Notes: generated from the sequence alone by a model not told the origin. A stretch of DNA of 64,000 bases from Achromobacter sp. ASV32 (GCF_016428805.1 NZ_JAELTJ010000001.1:62001-126000); one strand, 5' to 3'; shown: positions 35,442-48,102, numbered from the stretch's first letter. Translations and numbers: made by a program.

Positions 35442-36428
35442 TTAATTCGTTGACTGGATGTTGCGTTCCTTGGCAATGCGCTGGCGCAGCTCCAATTCAC
35501 GCTTGATCTGCGCCGCGTACTCGGCCGGCGTGTTGCCATCCACCAGCGAACCGCCGTCGGCCAGGCGCTGGATGATCTTGGGATCCTTCAGCGCCTTGAC
35601 GGTGGCGTCGTGGATGCGGTCGATCACGGCTTGGGGCGTGCCGGCGGGCGCGACCAGGCCGTACCAGGCCATGTTGTCCATTTCCGGCAGGCCGCCTTCC
35701 TTGAAGGTGGGCACGTCGGGCAGAGCGGGCAGGCGGCTGGGCGCGGCCACGGCCAGCGCGCGCAGCTTGCCGGCCTGGATGTGGGGCATGGAAGAGGGCA
35801 GGTTGTCGAATTGCGCATTCACCTGGCCGGCGATCACGTCGTTCAGCGCCGGGCCCGAACCGCGGTAGGGCACGTGGACCATGTCGGTCTTGGTCAGCGA
35901 CTTGAACAGTTCGCCGTCCAGGTGGCCGATGCCGCCGGCGCCCGAAGAGGCGTAGCTGTATTTGCCCGGATTGGCCTTGAGCAGGGTGATGAATTCGGCC
36001 AGCGACTTGGCCGGCACCGCCGGGTTCACCGTCAGCACGTTGGGCACGTTCACCATGTTGGTGATGGGCGCGAAGTCCTTGAGCGGGTTGTAGGGATTCT
36101 TGGGATTGGTGGCCGGGTTGGTGGCCATGGTGCTGACGGTGGCCACGCCCAGCGTGTAACCGTCAGGCGCGGAGCGCACCAGGGCATCGGCGCCGATCGA
36201 GCCGCCGCCGCCGCCGCGGTTTTCCACCACCACGGCCTGGCCGAGCTCGCGGCCCAGGCCTTCGGCCACCACGCGGGCGACGATGTCGGTGGTGCCGCCG
36301 GCCGCGAACGGCACGATCAGGCGGATGGGCCGGTTGGGGTAGGCGTCGGCGGCCTGGACGGCGGAACTAAAGCAGACGCCTGCGATGGCGGCGGCCAGGA
36401 CGGCCTTGGCTTGGGACAGCACGGTCAA
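35442..36428 (-). CDS. Bug-family tripartite tricarboxylate transporter binding protein
   Basis: This ~328-aa periplasmic binding protein has the hallmark opening AYPNRPIRLIVPFAAGGTTD after a signal peptide (AVLAAAIAGVCFSSAVQA). GKYSYASSGAGGIGHLDGELF and VPYRGSGPALNDVIAGQV are the ligand-loop blocks of Bug proteins. Start taken as TTG at 36428, 6-8 bases after GGAGAAGA; a GTG six bases in is an alternative, and the longer ATG-initiated frame to 36542 is unlikely. No tctA/tctB membrane genes are adjacent, so it is an orphan, as is common in this family of genomes. Ligand unknown. Confidence 0.9.
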   Translation of the reverse strand: MTVLSQAKAVLAAAIAGVCFSSAVQAADAYPNRPIRLIVPFAAGGTTDIVARVVAEGLGRELGQAVVVENRGGGGGSIGADALVRSAPDGYTLGVATVSTMATNPATNPKNPYNPLKDFAPITNMVNVPNVLTVNPAVPAKSLAEFITLLKANPGKYSYASSGAGGIGHLDGELFKSLTKTDMVHVPYRGSGPALNDVIAGQVNAQFDNLPSSMPHIQAGKLRALAVAAPSRLPALPDVPTFKEGGLPEMDNMAWYGLVAPAGTPQAVIDRIHDATVKALKDPKIIQRLADGGSLVDGNTPAEYAAQIKRELELRQRIAKERNIQSTN

Positions 36429-36680
36429 GAGTCTTCTCCATATTTTTTGAATTCCGACCCGGCCGGCTTCGATGGCCGGCGTCGGTGAAGCGCGCCTTGC
36501 TCGGATGCTGGCCTGGCCAGCGCTTCGTGGGCGCCATTGCACACACTTACGGAGAGCCGGTCAATCGGGATTCCCCCTGTTGCCGTGGGGGTATTTCTAC
36601 CGGCCCGGCGTACCCGGAAAATAAGGGCCGAAGCCCGAAAAAACGTATGCTGACAAGAACTTGAATGCACTTGCCGGCGA

Positions 36681-36708
36681 ATCGCATGCGCAATCATTGC
36701 GCAGCGAT
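36681..36708. promoter_or_regulatory. Palindromic candidate operator
   Basis: A perfect inverted repeat GCGCAAT-C-ATTGCGC at 36688-36702 extends to ATCGC...GCGAT over 36681-36708 with one base missing on the right arm. It sits about 280 bases before the first antiporter gene. Confidence 0.45.
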
Positions 36709-36754
36709 CGTGCCGTCTTTAGCCCTGTACGTACATAAATCTCTGCATAACTTA

Positions 36755-36787
36755 CAAGAATCTGATATTTTTCGGATGAGATTCTTG
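36755..36787. promoter_or_regulatory. Inverted repeat in Mrp upstream region
   Basis: CAAGAATCT (36755-36763) and AGATTCTTG (36779-36787) are perfectly complementary over 9 bp with a 15-base loop containing TATTTTTC. It could be an operator or an RNA hairpin in a leader. Confidence 0.4.
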
Positions 36788-36981
36788 GCCGGTCTTGCAA
36801 GAAAACTATTGCGTTTGTTTCTGTCCGCGCCGTTCAATGGGCGTAGGTTGAAGTCCCCGCGGGGCAACGTGTAGTGCAGCGACGCACCGGGCCAGGGTTC
36901 CGTCCGTTTTTCAATCCCCGGTCTGTTTCGTCTCTCGCTCATTGTGCTGGCGGGAGGGGGCCCGGACATTCTCGGAACGCC

Positions 36982-39897
36982 ATGTCGCTGATACTGATCC
37001 TCGCTCTGCCGTTCGCCGGCAGCCTGTGCGCCGCGCTGCTGCCTTCCAACGCCCGCAATGCCGAGGCCTGGTTGGCGGGCATCATCGCCCTGACCTGCGC
37101 GGTTCTTGTCGGCAGTCTCTACCCCCAGGTCGCCAATGGCGGCGTGATCCGTGTCGACATGCCCTGGGCGCCCGCGCTGGGGCTCCAGTTCTCGTTGCGC
37201 ATGGACGGCTACGCCTGGCTGTTCGCATTGATCGTCTCGGGCATGGGCGCGCTGGTCGTGCTGTACGCCCGCTACTACATGTCGCCGGAAGACCCGGTGC
37301 CGCGCTTTTTCTCGTTTTTCCAGGCCTTCATGGCCGCCATGCTCGGCGTGGTGCTGTCGGGCAACCTGATCCAGCTGGTCATGTTCTGGGAAATGACCAG
37401 CCTGGCCTCGTTCATGCTGATCGCCTACTGGCACCACCGGCTGGATGCCCGCCGCGGCGCACGCATGGCGCTGACGGTGACCGGCGCCGGCGGGCTCTGT
37501 CTGCTGGCGGGCGTGCTGATCCTGGGCCATATTGTCGGCAGCTATGACATGGACCGCGTCCTGGCCGCCGGCGACCTGGTGCGCGCCGACCCCTGGTATC
37601 CGGCCGTGCTGGTGCTGGTGGCGCTGGGTGCGCTGACCAAAAGCGCGCAATTTCCATTCCATTTCTGGCTGCCCAACGCCATGGCCGCGCCCACGCCGGT
37701 CTCGGCCTATCTGCACTCGGCCACCATGGTCAAGGCGGGCGTGTTCCTGCTGGCGCGCTTCTGGCCGGTGCTGGCCGGCACGGATGAATGGTTCTGGATC
37801 ATCGGCGGCGCGGGCCTGATCACGCTGGTGCTGGGCGGCTATGCCGCTATTTTCCAGCAGGACATGAAAGGGGTGCTGGCGTATTCCACCATCAGCCATC
37901 TGGGCCTTATCACGTTGCTCCTGGGCTTGAACAGTTCGCTGGCGCTGGTCGCGGCGGTGTTTCACATGGTCAACCACGCCACGTTCAAGGCCTCGCTCTT
38001 CATGGCCGCGGGCATCGTCGACCACGAAACCGGTACCCGCGACCTGAGCCGGCTGTCCGGCCTGTACAAGGCCATGCCGATCACGGCCACCCTGGCCATG
38101 GTGGCGGCGGCATCCATGGCCGGCGTGCCGTTGCTCAACGGCTTCATCTCCAAGGAAATGTTCTTCGCCGAGACGACTTTCGTCAGCGGCGACTGGATCA
38201 CGCGCATGGGGCTGCCGCTGGCGGCCACCGTGGCGGGGGCGTTCAGCGTGGCGTATTCATTGCGCTTCATCCTGCAGGTGTTCTTCGGCCCGCCGGCCAC
38301 GGACCTGCCGCGCGCGCCGCACGAGCCGCCGCGCTGGATGCTGTTTCCCAGCGCGCTGCTGGTGCTGATCTGCCTGCTCGTCGGCATCCTGCCGGGCGTG
38401 ACGCTGGGTCCGTTCCTGGCCACCGCCGCGCAAAGCATCCTGGGCAAGGACATGCCCGAGTACAGCCTGTCGGTCTGGCACGGCGTGAACCTGCCGCTGG
38501 TCATGAGCTTCGTGGCCATGACCTCGGGCGTGGCGCTGTACCTGGCGCTGCGCGCCCACCAGCGCGCCAACCCGGGCCGGGTGCCGTTCATCTACCGGCT
38601 GGACGGGCGCCGGTCGTTCGAGGCGCTGCTGGACGGTTCCAGCGTCGCGGCCGCCTGGCTGCTGCGCTGGCTGGCCTCGTCGCGCCTGCAGGTGCAGATG
38701 CTGCTGATCGTGCTGGGCACGCTGTTCGTGGCCTGGCTGCCGCTCAGGGCAGGGGGCTGGCTGGACGGAACCGGCCGCATGGCGGCGGTGGATCCGGCGT
38801 TCGCGCTGCTGTGGCTGGTGGGGGGCGTCTGCGCGGTGGCCGCCGCGTACCAGGCCAAGTACCACCGGCTGGCGTCGCTGGCCCTGGCCGGGGGCGCGGG
38901 CCTGATCACCTGCCTGACCTTCGTCTGGTTCTCCGCGCCCGATCTGGCGCTGACGCAGTTGTCCGTGGAAGTGGTTACCGTGGTGCTGTTGCTGCTGGGG
39001 CTGCGCTGGCTGCCGCGGCGCATCGAGCAGGACGAAGACGAAGGCCTGGGCGCCACGTTGCGCGCGCGCGGCCGGCGTCTGCGTGACCTGCTGCTGGCGA
39101 CCGCCGCCGGCACCGGCATGGCCGCGCTGGCCTATGCGGTGCTGGTGCGCCCGCAAGGCGACACCATTTCGTCCTATTTCGTTGACCGGGCGCTGCCCGA
39201 TGGCGGCGGCACCAACGTGGTCAACGTGATCCTGGTCGACTTCCGCGGCTTCGATACCTTTGGCGAAATCACGGTGCTGGGCATCGTGGCGCTGACGGTC
39301 TATGCGCTGCTGCGCCGTTTCCGGCCTGCTGCCGAAAGCGCCGACCTGCCGCGCCAGCAGATTGACCAGGACGGCCCGGTGCCCGCCGCGCCCGACATCA
39401 AGACCGTCGTGCCCAAGGGCTCGATGATGGTGCCCACCGTGCTGGTGCGCCTGCTGCTGCCCACGGCCGCGCTGATTTCGGTGTATTTCCTGCTGCGCGG
39501 CCACAACCAGCCGGGCGGCGGTTTCGTCGGCGGGCTGGTCTTTGCCACCGCCGTCATCCTGCAATACATGGTGGGCGGGGTGTACTGGGTGGAATCACGC
39601 AGCCGCCTGAACCCGCAGAACTGGATCGGCCTCGGCCTGCTGTTCGCCGGCACCGCCGCGGTCACCGCCTGGCTGGCCTACAAGCCGTTCCTGGCCGCGC
39701 TGGCCTGGGACATCGCTTTGCCGCTGGTGGGCCACGTGCACCTGTCCAGCGTGCTGCTCTTCGACCTGGGCGTCTACATGCTGGTGGTCGGGTCCACCGT
39801 GCTGGTGCTGGTGGCGCTGGCTCACCAATCGCTGCGCGCGCAACGCAAGGCGGCCGCCGAAAGCCAGGCAGCCGCCGCACAAACGGGGGAAGCCTGA
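36982..39897 (+). CDS. mnhA: Mrp-type Na+(K+)/H+ antiporter subunit A, fused to subunit B
   Basis: This 971-aa membrane protein combines NuoL-like subunit A (about residues 1-780, many helices, with the proton-channel patterns [13 protein letters not shown] and [15 protein letters not shown]) with an MnhB domain at the C-terminus (about 815-960; [36 protein letters not shown]). The fusion is the usual PhaAB form in proteobacteria. The complex exchanges cytoplasmic Na+ or K+ for protons and supports pH and salt tolerance. Start at 36982 gives the standard N-terminus; a weak CGGAA precedes it. First gene of a six-gene operon. Confidence 0.92.
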   Translation: MSLILILALPFAGSLCAALLPSNARNAEAWLAGIIALTCAVLVGSLYPQVANGGVIRVDMPWAPALGLQFSLRMDGYAWLFALIVSGMGALVVLYARYYMSPEDPVPRFFSFFQAFMAAMLGVVLSGNLIQLVMFWEMTSLASFMLIAYWHHRLDARRGARMALTVTGAGGLCLLAGVLILGHIVGSYDMDRVLAAGDLVRADPWYPAVLVLVALGALTKSAQFPFHFWLPNAMAAPTPVSAYLHSATMVKAGVFLLARFWPVLAGTDEWFWIIGGAGLITLVLGGYAAIFQQDMKGVLAYSTISHLGLITLLLGLNSSLALVAAVFHMVNHATFKASLFMAAGIVDHETGTRDLSRLSGLYKAMPITATLAMVAAASMAGVPLLNGFISKEMFFAETTFVSGDWITRMGLPLAATVAGAFSVAYSLRFILQVFFGPPATDLPRAPHEPPRWMLFPSALLVLICLLVGILPGVTLGPFLATAAQSILGKDMPEYSLSVWHGVNLPLVMSFVAMTSGVALYLALRAHQRANPGRVPFIYRLDGRRSFEALLDGSSVAAAWLLRWLASSRLQVQMLLIVLGTLFVAWLPLRAGGWLDGTGRMAAVDPAFALLWLVGGVCAVAAAYQAKYHRLASLALAGGAGLITCLTFVWFSAPDLALTQLSVEVVTVVLLLLGLRWLPRRIEQDEDEGLGATLRARGRRLRDLLLATAAGTGMAALAYAVLVRPQGDTISSYFVDRALPDGGGTNVVNVILVDFRGFDTFGEITVLGIVALTVYALLRRFRPAAESADLPRQQIDQDGPVPAAPDIKTVVPKGSMMVPTVLVRLLLPTAALISVYFLLRGHNQPGGGFVGGLVFATAVILQYMVGGVYWVESRSRLNPQNWIGLGLLFAGTAAVTAWLAYKPFLAALAWDIALPLVGHVHLSSVLLFDLGVYMLVVGSTVLVLVALAHQSLRAQRKAAAESQAAAAQTGEA

Positions 39898-40241
39898 TGG
39901 AATTGATTTACGCCGTCGCGATCGGCGTCTTGGCGGGCTCGGGCGTCTGGCTGCTGCTGCGGCCACGGACGTTCCAGTTCATCATGGGCCTGTCGCTGGT
40001 CTCCTATGCGGTCAACCTGTTCATCTTCGGCATGGGCCGGCTCAAGTCCGGCCGCCCGCCGGTGATCGACCCGGCCATGATCAATGATCCTTCCTGGCAC
40101 GCCGATCCGCTGCCGCAGGCGCTGGTGCTGACGGCTATCGTCATCGGTTTCGCCACCACCGCGCTGTTCCTGGTGGTGCTGCTGGCCTCGCGCGGCTTGA
40201 CGGGCACTGACCACGTCGATGGACGGGAGTCCCAATCTTGA
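39897..40241 (+). CDS. mnhC: Mrp antiporter subunit C
   Basis: This 114-aa NuoK-like membrane protein has three helices. GVWLLLRPRTFQFIMGLSLVSYAVNLFIF and the block DPLPQALVLTAIVIGFATTALFL are characteristic of MnhC. It overlaps the mnhA stop by one base and the mnhD start by four, so it is translated in a coupled series. Confidence 0.92.
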   Translation: MELIYAVAIGVLAGSGVWLLLRPRTFQFIMGLSLVSYAVNLFIFGMGRLKSGRPPVIDPAMINDPSWHADPLPQALVLTAIVIGFATTALFLVVLLASRGLTGTDHVDGRESQS

Positions 40242-41869
40242 GTTTCTGGCTTCAACATCTTCCTGTATTGCCCATCATCACGCCGCTTCTGGCCGGCGCC
40301 GTGATGCTGCTGCTGGCCGATACCAGCCGCTACACGCGCGGCGCCATCGCCACGGTCTCGACGCTGGCCCAGCTGGTCTGGGCCATTGCGCTGTTGGCCG
40401 TGGCCGGCGGCGCGGTGCCTGGCGTCTGGCCCGACGGCGTCGGCGTCTACCTGGTGGGCGACTGGCCCGCGCCGTTCGGCATCGTGCTGGTGGTCGACCG
40501 CCTGGCCGCCGTCATGCTGACGCTGACCGCGGTGCTGGGCCTGGCGACGCTCACGTATTCGCTGGCCCGCTGGGACCGCGCGGGCGTGCATTTCCATTCG
40601 CTGTTCCAGTTCCTCCTGATGGGCTTGAACGGCGCCTTCCTGACCGGCGACCTGTTCAATCTGTTCGTGTTCTTCGAGGTCCTGCTGGCGGCGTCCTACG
40701 GCCTGCTGCTGCATGGCTCGGGCGTGGCGCGCGTCAGCGCCGGCCTGCAGTACATCGCGGTCAATCTGGTCGCGTCGTTCCTGTTGCTGATCAGCATTGC
40801 GCTGATCTACGGCGTGACCGGCACGCTCAACATGGCCGACCTGGCACTGCGCGCGGGCAACCTGACCGGCGCCGACCGCATGCTGTTCGAGGCCGGCGCC
40901 GCCATCCTGGGCGTGGCCTTCCTGGTCAAGGCCGGGGCGTGGCCGCTGAACTTCTGGCTGGTCAAGGGCTATGGCTCGGCCAGCGCGCCGATCGCCGCCA
41001 TGTTCTCGATCATGACCAAGGTCGGCATCTATGCGCTGCTGCGCATCGGCTCGCTGCTGCTGCCTACCGGTGCACCGGCCGCCTTCAGCCTGGACTGGAT
41101 GTTCGCCGCCGGCCTGGCCACGCTGCTGTTCGGCGGCCTGGGTCTGCTCGCCACCCAGCAGCTGGAAAAAATGGTGGGGTACTGCGTCATCGTCTCGGCC
41201 GGCACGCTGCTGACCGCGCTGGGCATGCCCGGCGTGACACTGACGGGGCCGGCGCTGTTCTACCTGATCAGCTCGGTGCTGACCACGGGCGCGTTCTTCC
41301 TCTTGGCCGAACTGATCGAACGCACGCGCAGCTTCGGCGCCAACGTGCTGGCGGTCACGCTCGACGCCTTCGACCTGGATGACCCCACCTCGGTCAACCG
41401 GTCCGACGACGTCGTGGGCGTGGCCATTCCGGCTGCCATGGCGTTCCTGGGGCTGGCCTTCATCTGTTGCGCCTTGCTCGTGACCGGCCTGCCACCGCTG
41501 TCGGGCTTCGTGGCCAAGTTCTCGCTGTTGTCGGCCGCGGTGTCGGCGGCCAACGAATCGGCGCCGCCCATGGACGCCTGGATCCTGGTGGCGGCCGTGC
41601 TGGTGTCCGGCCTGGCCGGGCTGATCGGCCTGGGCCGTACCGGCATCCGCGTGTTCTGGGCCAGCGACGACCGCAGCACGCCGCGCCTGCGCGTGATCGA
41701 AGCGGGGCCGGTTGCCATCTTGCTGCTGCTCTGCGTGGGTCTGGCGGCCGGCGCGGGCCCGGTGTCGGCCTACCTGGACGACGCCGCCCGCTCGCTGGAC
41801 CAACCCACCCGCTACATCGAAGCCGTCATGTCCGCGCAGACGGTACGCGCCACCCCGGGAGGAAGCTGA
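40238..41869 (+). CDS. mnhD: Mrp antiporter subunit D
   Basis: This 543-aa NuoN/NuoM-like subunit has about 14 helices and forms one of the two antiporter-like channels. Conserved segments include FEVLLAASYGLLLHG, FLVKAGAWPLNFWLVKGYGSASAPIAAMFS and GLPPLSGFVAKF. Initiation is at TTG (40238) within the mnhC stop, with GGGAG about 9 bases upstream. A small Asp-rich loop near residues 375-388 (DLDDPTSVNRSDD) is cytoplasmic or periplasmic and not conserved in known members as far as can be judged. Confidence 0.92.
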   Translation: MSFWLQHLPVLPIITPLLAGAVMLLLADTSRYTRGAIATVSTLAQLVWAIALLAVAGGAVPGVWPDGVGVYLVGDWPAPFGIVLVVDRLAAVMLTLTAVLGLATLTYSLARWDRAGVHFHSLFQFLLMGLNGAFLTGDLFNLFVFFEVLLAASYGLLLHGSGVARVSAGLQYIAVNLVASFLLLISIALIYGVTGTLNMADLALRAGNLTGADRMLFEAGAAILGVAFLVKAGAWPLNFWLVKGYGSASAPIAAMFSIMTKVGIYALLRIGSLLLPTGAPAAFSLDWMFAAGLATLLFGGLGLLATQQLEKMVGYCVIVSAGTLLTALGMPGVTLTGPALFYLISSVLTTGAFFLLAELIERTRSFGANVLAVTLDAFDLDDPTSVNRSDDVVGVAIPAAMAFLGLAFICCALLVTGLPPLSGFVAKFSLLSAAVSAANESAPPMDAWILVAAVLVSGLAGLIGLGRTGIRVFWASDDRSTPRLRVIEAGPVAILLLLCVGLAAGAGPVSAYLDDAARSLDQPTRYIEAVMSAQTVRATPGGS

Positions 41870-42351
41870 TGCGCCGCCTTTACTTCCTTTTCCTGCCCGT
41901 CTTCCTGTTCGTCCTGTGGCTGGTGCTGAACGAAAGCCTGTCGGCCGGACAGATCGCCCTGGGCATCGCCCTGGCGCTGTGGTTCACCTGGGCCGCCTCG
42001 CGCCTGCGCCCCTTGCGCGCCAAGCCACGGCGCCTCTGGAAGGTGATTCCGCTGTTCCTGCACGTCACGCTGGACATTATCAAGTCCAACATCGCGGTGG
42101 CCAAACTCATCCTGAACCCGCGGCGCAATGATTTTTCGCCCGGCTTCATCATGATTCCGCTGACCATGCGCGAGCCCCACGGCCTGGCCATGCTGGCCTG
42201 CATCGTGACCTACACGCCGGGCACCGTGTGGGTCGACCTGACCGACGACCATCGTCTCAAGCTGCACGTGCTGGACCTGCAGAACGAAGACGACTGGATC
42301 CGCCTGGTGCAAGACCGCTACGAGCGCCCCTTGATGGAGATCTTCGAATGA
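41869..42351 (+). CDS. mnhE: Mrp antiporter subunit E
   Basis: This 160-aa subunit has two N-terminal helices, an FPxF-like HVTLDIIKSNIAVAKLIL linker, and a soluble C-terminal domain (YTPGTVWVDLTDDHRLKLHVLD) typical of MnhE. It overlaps mnhD by one base and mnhF by four. It is needed for complex assembly in studied systems. Confidence 0.9.
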   Translation: MRRLYFLFLPVFLFVLWLVLNESLSAGQIALGIALALWFTWAASRLRPLRAKPRRLWKVIPLFLHVTLDIIKSNIAVAKLILNPRRNDFSPGFIMIPLTMREPHGLAMLACIVTYTPGTVWVDLTDDHRLKLHVLDLQNEDDWIRLVQDRYERPLMEIFE

Positions 42352-42644
42352 GCGCCATACTGATGAACAACGTCCTGTACCTGGCGGCGTCCTTTGCCCT
42401 GGTGTGCTTCGCGCTGGGCATGGTGTTTGCCGCCATCCGCCTGTTGCGCGGGCCCACCGCGCAAGACCGCGTGCTGGCGCTGGATACGCTGTACATCAAC
42501 GGCATGCTGACCATGCTGGTGTTCGGCATCCGCTCGGGCACGTCCGTGTATTTCGACATTGCGCTGCTGATCGCGTTGTTCGGGTTTGTGGGGTCCACCG
42601 CCATGGCCCGGTTCCTTTTGCGCGGCGAGGTGATCGAGCCATGA
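42348..42644 (+). CDS. mnhF: Mrp antiporter subunit F
   Basis: This 98-aa protein has three helices. The motif RLLRGPTAQDRVLALDTLY (about residues 31-49) is the family signature and contains the conserved Asp implicated in ion transport. The start is in an ATGA overlap with mnhE, and the end overlaps mnhG by four. Confidence 0.9.
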   Translation: MSAILMNNVLYLAASFALVCFALGMVFAAIRLLRGPTAQDRVLALDTLYINGMLTMLVFGIRSGTSVYFDIALLIALFGFVGSTAMARFLLRGEVIEP

Positions 42645-42982
42645 TCGAAACTCCCATCCCCCTGTGGGCAGGCATTCCGGCCAGCATTCTGTTGGTACTG
42701 GGTGGCCTGCTGGCCTTGACCGGCTCGGCGGGCCTGCTGCGATTCCGCTCGTTCTACGCCCGCATCCATGCACCGACGCTGGGCAACACCCTGGGTTGCG
42801 GCAGCGTGCTGGCCGCGTCCGTCCTGGTGTTTTCGTCGCTGGCGGGGCGGCCGGTGTTTCACGAAGTGATCATTACGTTGCTGCTGGTGGTGTCCTCGCC
42901 GGTGACGGCAATGCTGCTGATGCGCGCGGCTACGTACCGGAATCGCCTGACAAAGGCCGATGCCGACCTGGACGCGCGCTGA
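42641..42982 (+). CDS. mnhG: Mrp antiporter subunit G
   Basis: This 113-aa protein has three helices and the conserved GLLRFRSFYARIHAPTLGNTLG block (about residues 31-52) of MnhG/PhaG. It is the last gene of the operon. No clear terminator follows in the 150 bases before the next gene. Confidence 0.9.
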   Translation: MIETPIPLWAGIPASILLVLGGLLALTGSAGLLRFRSFYARIHAPTLGNTLGCGSVLAASVLVFSSLAGRPVFHEVIITLLLVVSSPVTAMLLMRAATYRNRLTKADADLDAR

Positions 42983-43133
42983 TTTTGCGTCGCACCATCT
43001 GATACTTAGGCTTACGTTTATGGCTTGCCTGACATGTCCCCTTTGAGGCATCGTGGGGCAGTTGTATCAAGCAAACGGTGTCAGGTCTTTCGGGGCCACA
43101 CCGTTCGGGTTCAATCTCTATAAGGAGCTGACC

Positions 43134-43637
43134 ATGAATGTACGTCCCATGCATACCAAACGCCTCGCGGCCTCCCTCTGCGCGGCGGGCCTGATGCTCG
43201 CTGCCGGCGCCGTCCACGCGGCCGACCCGATCGGCCGCGCCGGCATCCAGGCGCAATACGAACAGGATGTGGCGGCTTGCAAGAACGGCAGCACCGGCCA
43301 GGACCGCGCAGCGTGCCTGCGCGAAGCCGGCGCGGCGCGCCAGGAAGCCAACCGCAAGCAGCTCAGCGACGGCACTGCCGAGCAGCATCAGCAGAACATG
43401 CTCGACCGCTGCAACCGCCTGCCCGCCGATTCGCGCCAGGACTGCATTACGCAGATGAGCTCGCCCACCCAGGTGCGCGGCAGCGTGCAGGGCGGCGGGG
43501 TGCTGCGTGAAACCGTGATCCAGGTCCCCGCCAATACCGTCCCGCCAGCGCCGCCGGCCCCGGGCATGGCGCCGGCTCCCGGTATGGCGCCCGCCCCGGG
43601 CATGGCGCCGCCTGCGGCCCCGATGATGCGCCAATAA
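43134..43637 (+). CDS. Exported protein with Cys residues and Pro-Ala-Gly-Met tandem repeats
   Basis: This 167-aa protein has a signal peptide (LAASLCAAGLMLAAGAVHA, cleavage about residue 30). Its middle carries four Cys in CKN...CLRE and CNRL...CITQ spacing, suggesting two disulfides. The C-terminus is Pro-rich, with three copies of PAPGMA from an 18-bp DNA repeat. A TAAGGAG ribosome site lies 7 bases upstream of the ATG. Function unknown; periplasmic or outer-membrane exposed. Confidence 0.7.
   Translation: MNVRPMHTKRLAASLCAAGLMLAAGAVHAADPIGRAGIQAQYEQDVAACKNGSTGQDRAACLREAGAARQEANRKQLSDGTAEQHQQNMLDRCNRLPADSRQDCITQMSSPTQVRGSVQGGGVLRETVIQVPANTVPPAPPAPGMAPAPGMAPAPGMAPPAAPMMRQ
43554..43607. repeat. 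Three tandem 18-bp repeats
   Basis: Units at 43554-43571, 43572-43589 and 43590-43607 differ at a few third positions and encode PAPGMA. A fourth, degenerate unit follows (PPAAPM). Confidence 0.8.
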
Positions 43638-43679
43638 GGGCAGCCTGATCGCCCTATAGCGTCCAGACAGCGTCCGCTC

Positions 43680-43726
43680 AAGGGCGGCAGCCGCCACATT
43701 CAGGCAAAATGGCGGCTGTCGCCCTT
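43680..43726 (+). terminator. Long hairpin after the exported repeat protein
   Basis: A 17-bp stem (AAGGGCGGCAGCCGCCA / TGGCGGCTGTCGCCCTT) with one G-U pair and a 13-nt loop lies 42 bases after the stop and 14 bases before the HAD gene start. The tail lacks a T-run, so termination is probable but not certain; it may also structure the HAD leader. Confidence 0.6.
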
Positions 43727-43740
43727 ACTTACGTATATTC

Positions 43741-46185
<2,445 letters not shown>

Positions 46186-46212
46186 GCCCGCGACCCCGTC
46201 ACGGTTTTCCTG

Positions 46213-46237
46213 CCGCCCGGCCCGTGCCGGGCGGTTT
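46213..46237 (+). terminator. Terminator after ldcA
   Basis: A perfect 9-bp stem (CCGCCCGGC / GCCGGGCGG) with a 4-nt loop (CCGT) is followed by TTT, 27 bases after the ldcA stop. Confidence 0.75.
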
Positions 46238-46330
46238 GCCGTCCGGGCTTGGTACACTATCGGGTTTCGCCAGACGCGTCTCAGTGCGCCGTCCGGGCGC
46301 AACTCATTCCCATCCGCAGCCAAAAACACC

Positions 46331-47935
46331 GTGATATCCACCGCCAATCTCACCATCCAGTTCGGTCCCAAGCCCCTTTTCGAGAACGTCAGCGTCAAGT
46401 TCGGGGAAGGCAACCGCTACGGGTTGATCGGGGCCAACGGGTCCGGCAAGTCGACGTTCATGAAGATCATTGGCGGCGACCTGGAGTCCTCGGCCGGCAA
46501 CGTCTCGCTCGAACCCGGCGTGCGCCTGGGCAAGCTGCGCCAGGACCAGTTCGCCTTCGAAGACCTGCGCGTGCTGGACGTGGTCATGATGGGCCACACC
46601 GAGATGTGGGCCGCGATGTCCGAGCGTGACGCCATCTACGCAAATCCGGAGGCCTCGGAAGACGACTACATGCGCGCCGCCGACCTCGAGGCCAAGTTCG
46701 CCGAATACGACGGCTACACCGCCGAAGCCCGCGCCGGCGAACTGCTGCTGGGCCTGGAAATCGCCGTCGATCAGCACAATCTGCCGATGCGCGAAGTGGC
46801 GCCGGGCTGGAAGCTGCGGGTGCTGCTGGCGCAGGCGCTGTTCTCGAATCCGGACGTGCTGCTGCTGGACGAACCGACCAACAACCTGGATATCAACACG
46901 ATCCGCTGGCTGGAAAACGTGCTCAACAGCTACCAGAGCACGATGATCATCATCAGCCACGATCGTCACTTCCTGAACCAGGTCTGCACCCACATGGCTG
47001 ACCTGGACTACGGTGAAATCCGCATCTATCCGGGCAACTACGACGACTACATGCTGGCCTCGACCCAGGCCCGCGAGCGCCTGGTGTCCAACAATGCCAA
47101 GGCCAAGGAACGCGTGGCCGAACTGCAGGACTTCGTGCGCCGCTTCGCCGCCAACAAGTCCAAGTCGCGCCAGGCCACCTCGCGCCTGAAGCAGATCGAC
47201 CGCATCAAGGCCGAACAGGTCGTGGTCAAGCCGTCGTCGCGCCAGAACCCGTACATCCGCTTCGAGCAGAACAAGGTCATGCACCGCCTGGCCGTCACCG
47301 TCGAAAACCTGACCAAGGCCTACGACGCGCCGGTGATCCGCAACTTCTCGGCCATGGTCGATGCCGGCGAAAAGATCGCCATCATCGGCGCCAACGGCGT
47401 GGGCAAGACCACCTTGCTGCGCCTGCTGGCCACCGAACTGGCGCCGGATTCGGGCAGCGTGAAGTGGTCCGATAACGCCGACCTGGGCTACATGGCCCAG
47501 GACGTCTCCGACCAGTTCCTGCAAACCGACATCAATCTGCTGGACTGGATGGGCGACCATCGCCAGCCGGGCGACGACGACCAGTCGATCCGCTCGGTGC
47601 TGGGCCGCCTGCTGTTCTCGGCCGACGACCTGCCCAAGGCGCCCAAGGTGCTGTCCGGCGGCGAAAAGAACCGCATGACCTTCGGCCGCCTGATGCTGGG
47701 CCGGCACAACGTCATGCTGCTCGACGAACCGACCAACCACCTGGACATGGAATCGATCGAGTCGCTGCAGTTCGCGCTGGAAAAATACGAAGGCACCCTG
47801 GTCTTCGTGTCGCACGACCGCGAATTCGTCTCGGGCCTGGCCACTCGCGTGATCGAAATCCTGCCCTCGGGCGAGATCGTCGACTACCGCGGCGGCTACG
47901 AAGACTACCTGTCCTCGCGCGGCATCGAGGCCTGA
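46331..47935 (+). CDS. ybiT: ABC-F family ATPase, YbiT type
   Basis: This 534-aa translation-associated ATPase has two ABC modules: Walker [10 protein letters not shown] (about residue 36) and GANGVGKTT (about 355), [11 protein letters not shown] and [10 protein letters not shown] Walker B motifs, and two HDR switch regions. The PtIM linker contains [18 protein letters not shown]. No membrane domain. Closely resembles E. coli YbiT throughout. Starts at GTG 46331, without an obvious ribosome site; no in-frame ATG fits the conserved N-terminus. Confidence 0.93.
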   Translation: MISTANLTIQFGPKPLFENVSVKFGEGNRYGLIGANGSGKSTFMKIIGGDLESSAGNVSLEPGVRLGKLRQDQFAFEDLRVLDVVMMGHTEMWAAMSERDAIYANPEASEDDYMRAADLEAKFAEYDGYTAEARAGELLLGLEIAVDQHNLPMREVAPGWKLRVLLAQALFSNPDVLLLDEPTNNLDINTIRWLENVLNSYQSTMIIISHDRHFLNQVCTHMADLDYGEIRIYPGNYDDYMLASTQARERLVSNNAKAKERVAELQDFVRRFAANKSKSRQATSRLKQIDRIKAEQVVVKPSSRQNPYIRFEQNKVMHRLAVTVENLTKAYDAPVIRNFSAMVDAGEKIAIIGANGVGKTTLLRLLATELAPDSGSVKWSDNADLGYMAQDVSDQFLQTDINLLDWMGDHRQPGDDDQSIRSVLGRLLFSADDLPKAPKVLSGGEKNRMTFGRLMLGRHNVMLLDEPTNHLDMESIESLQFALEKYEGTLVFVSHDREFVSGLATRVIEILPSGEIVDYRGGYEDYLSSRGIEA

Positions 47936-47953
47936 TTGCCGGTTGCCGGATGG

Positions 47954-47979
47954 CGGGCCCTGTAACGGGGCCCGTTTTT
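47954..47979 (+). terminator. Rho-independent terminator after ybiT
   Basis: A 7-bp stem CGGGCCC / GGGCCCG with a 7-nt loop and TTTTT tail, 19 bases after the stop. Confidence 0.85.
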
Positions 47980-48102
47980 CAGACGCATTCCTGGCTTTTC
48001 CTCCCGGCAGGCTCACTCTCGTTCAGCCAGCCGCAATCCTGCTGGGCTATCATTCGGGTAAACCCTGGTGTTTCCAATGCGCCAGGTTCCTATCCCGTAG
48101 CC

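Larger units (their letters stand above)
36429..36981. other. Intergenic leader region upstream of the Mrp operon
   Basis: These 553 bases include the control regions of the leftward Bug gene and the rightward antiporter operon. They carry a perfect 15-base palindrome at 36688-36702 and a 9-bp perfect inverted repeat at 36755-36787. Around 36700-36830 the DNA is unusually AT-rich. No coding frame is convincing. Confidence 0.5.

Noticed and set aside
35016-35539. Small open frames in the repeat region after the solenoid gene
   Set aside because: Overlapping frames on both strands, driven by G/C tracts and repeats, with no domains.
36429-36542. Longer N-terminus for the Bug protein
   Set aside because: It would place about 38 non-signal residues before a clear signal peptide; the TTG after GGAGAAGA fits better.
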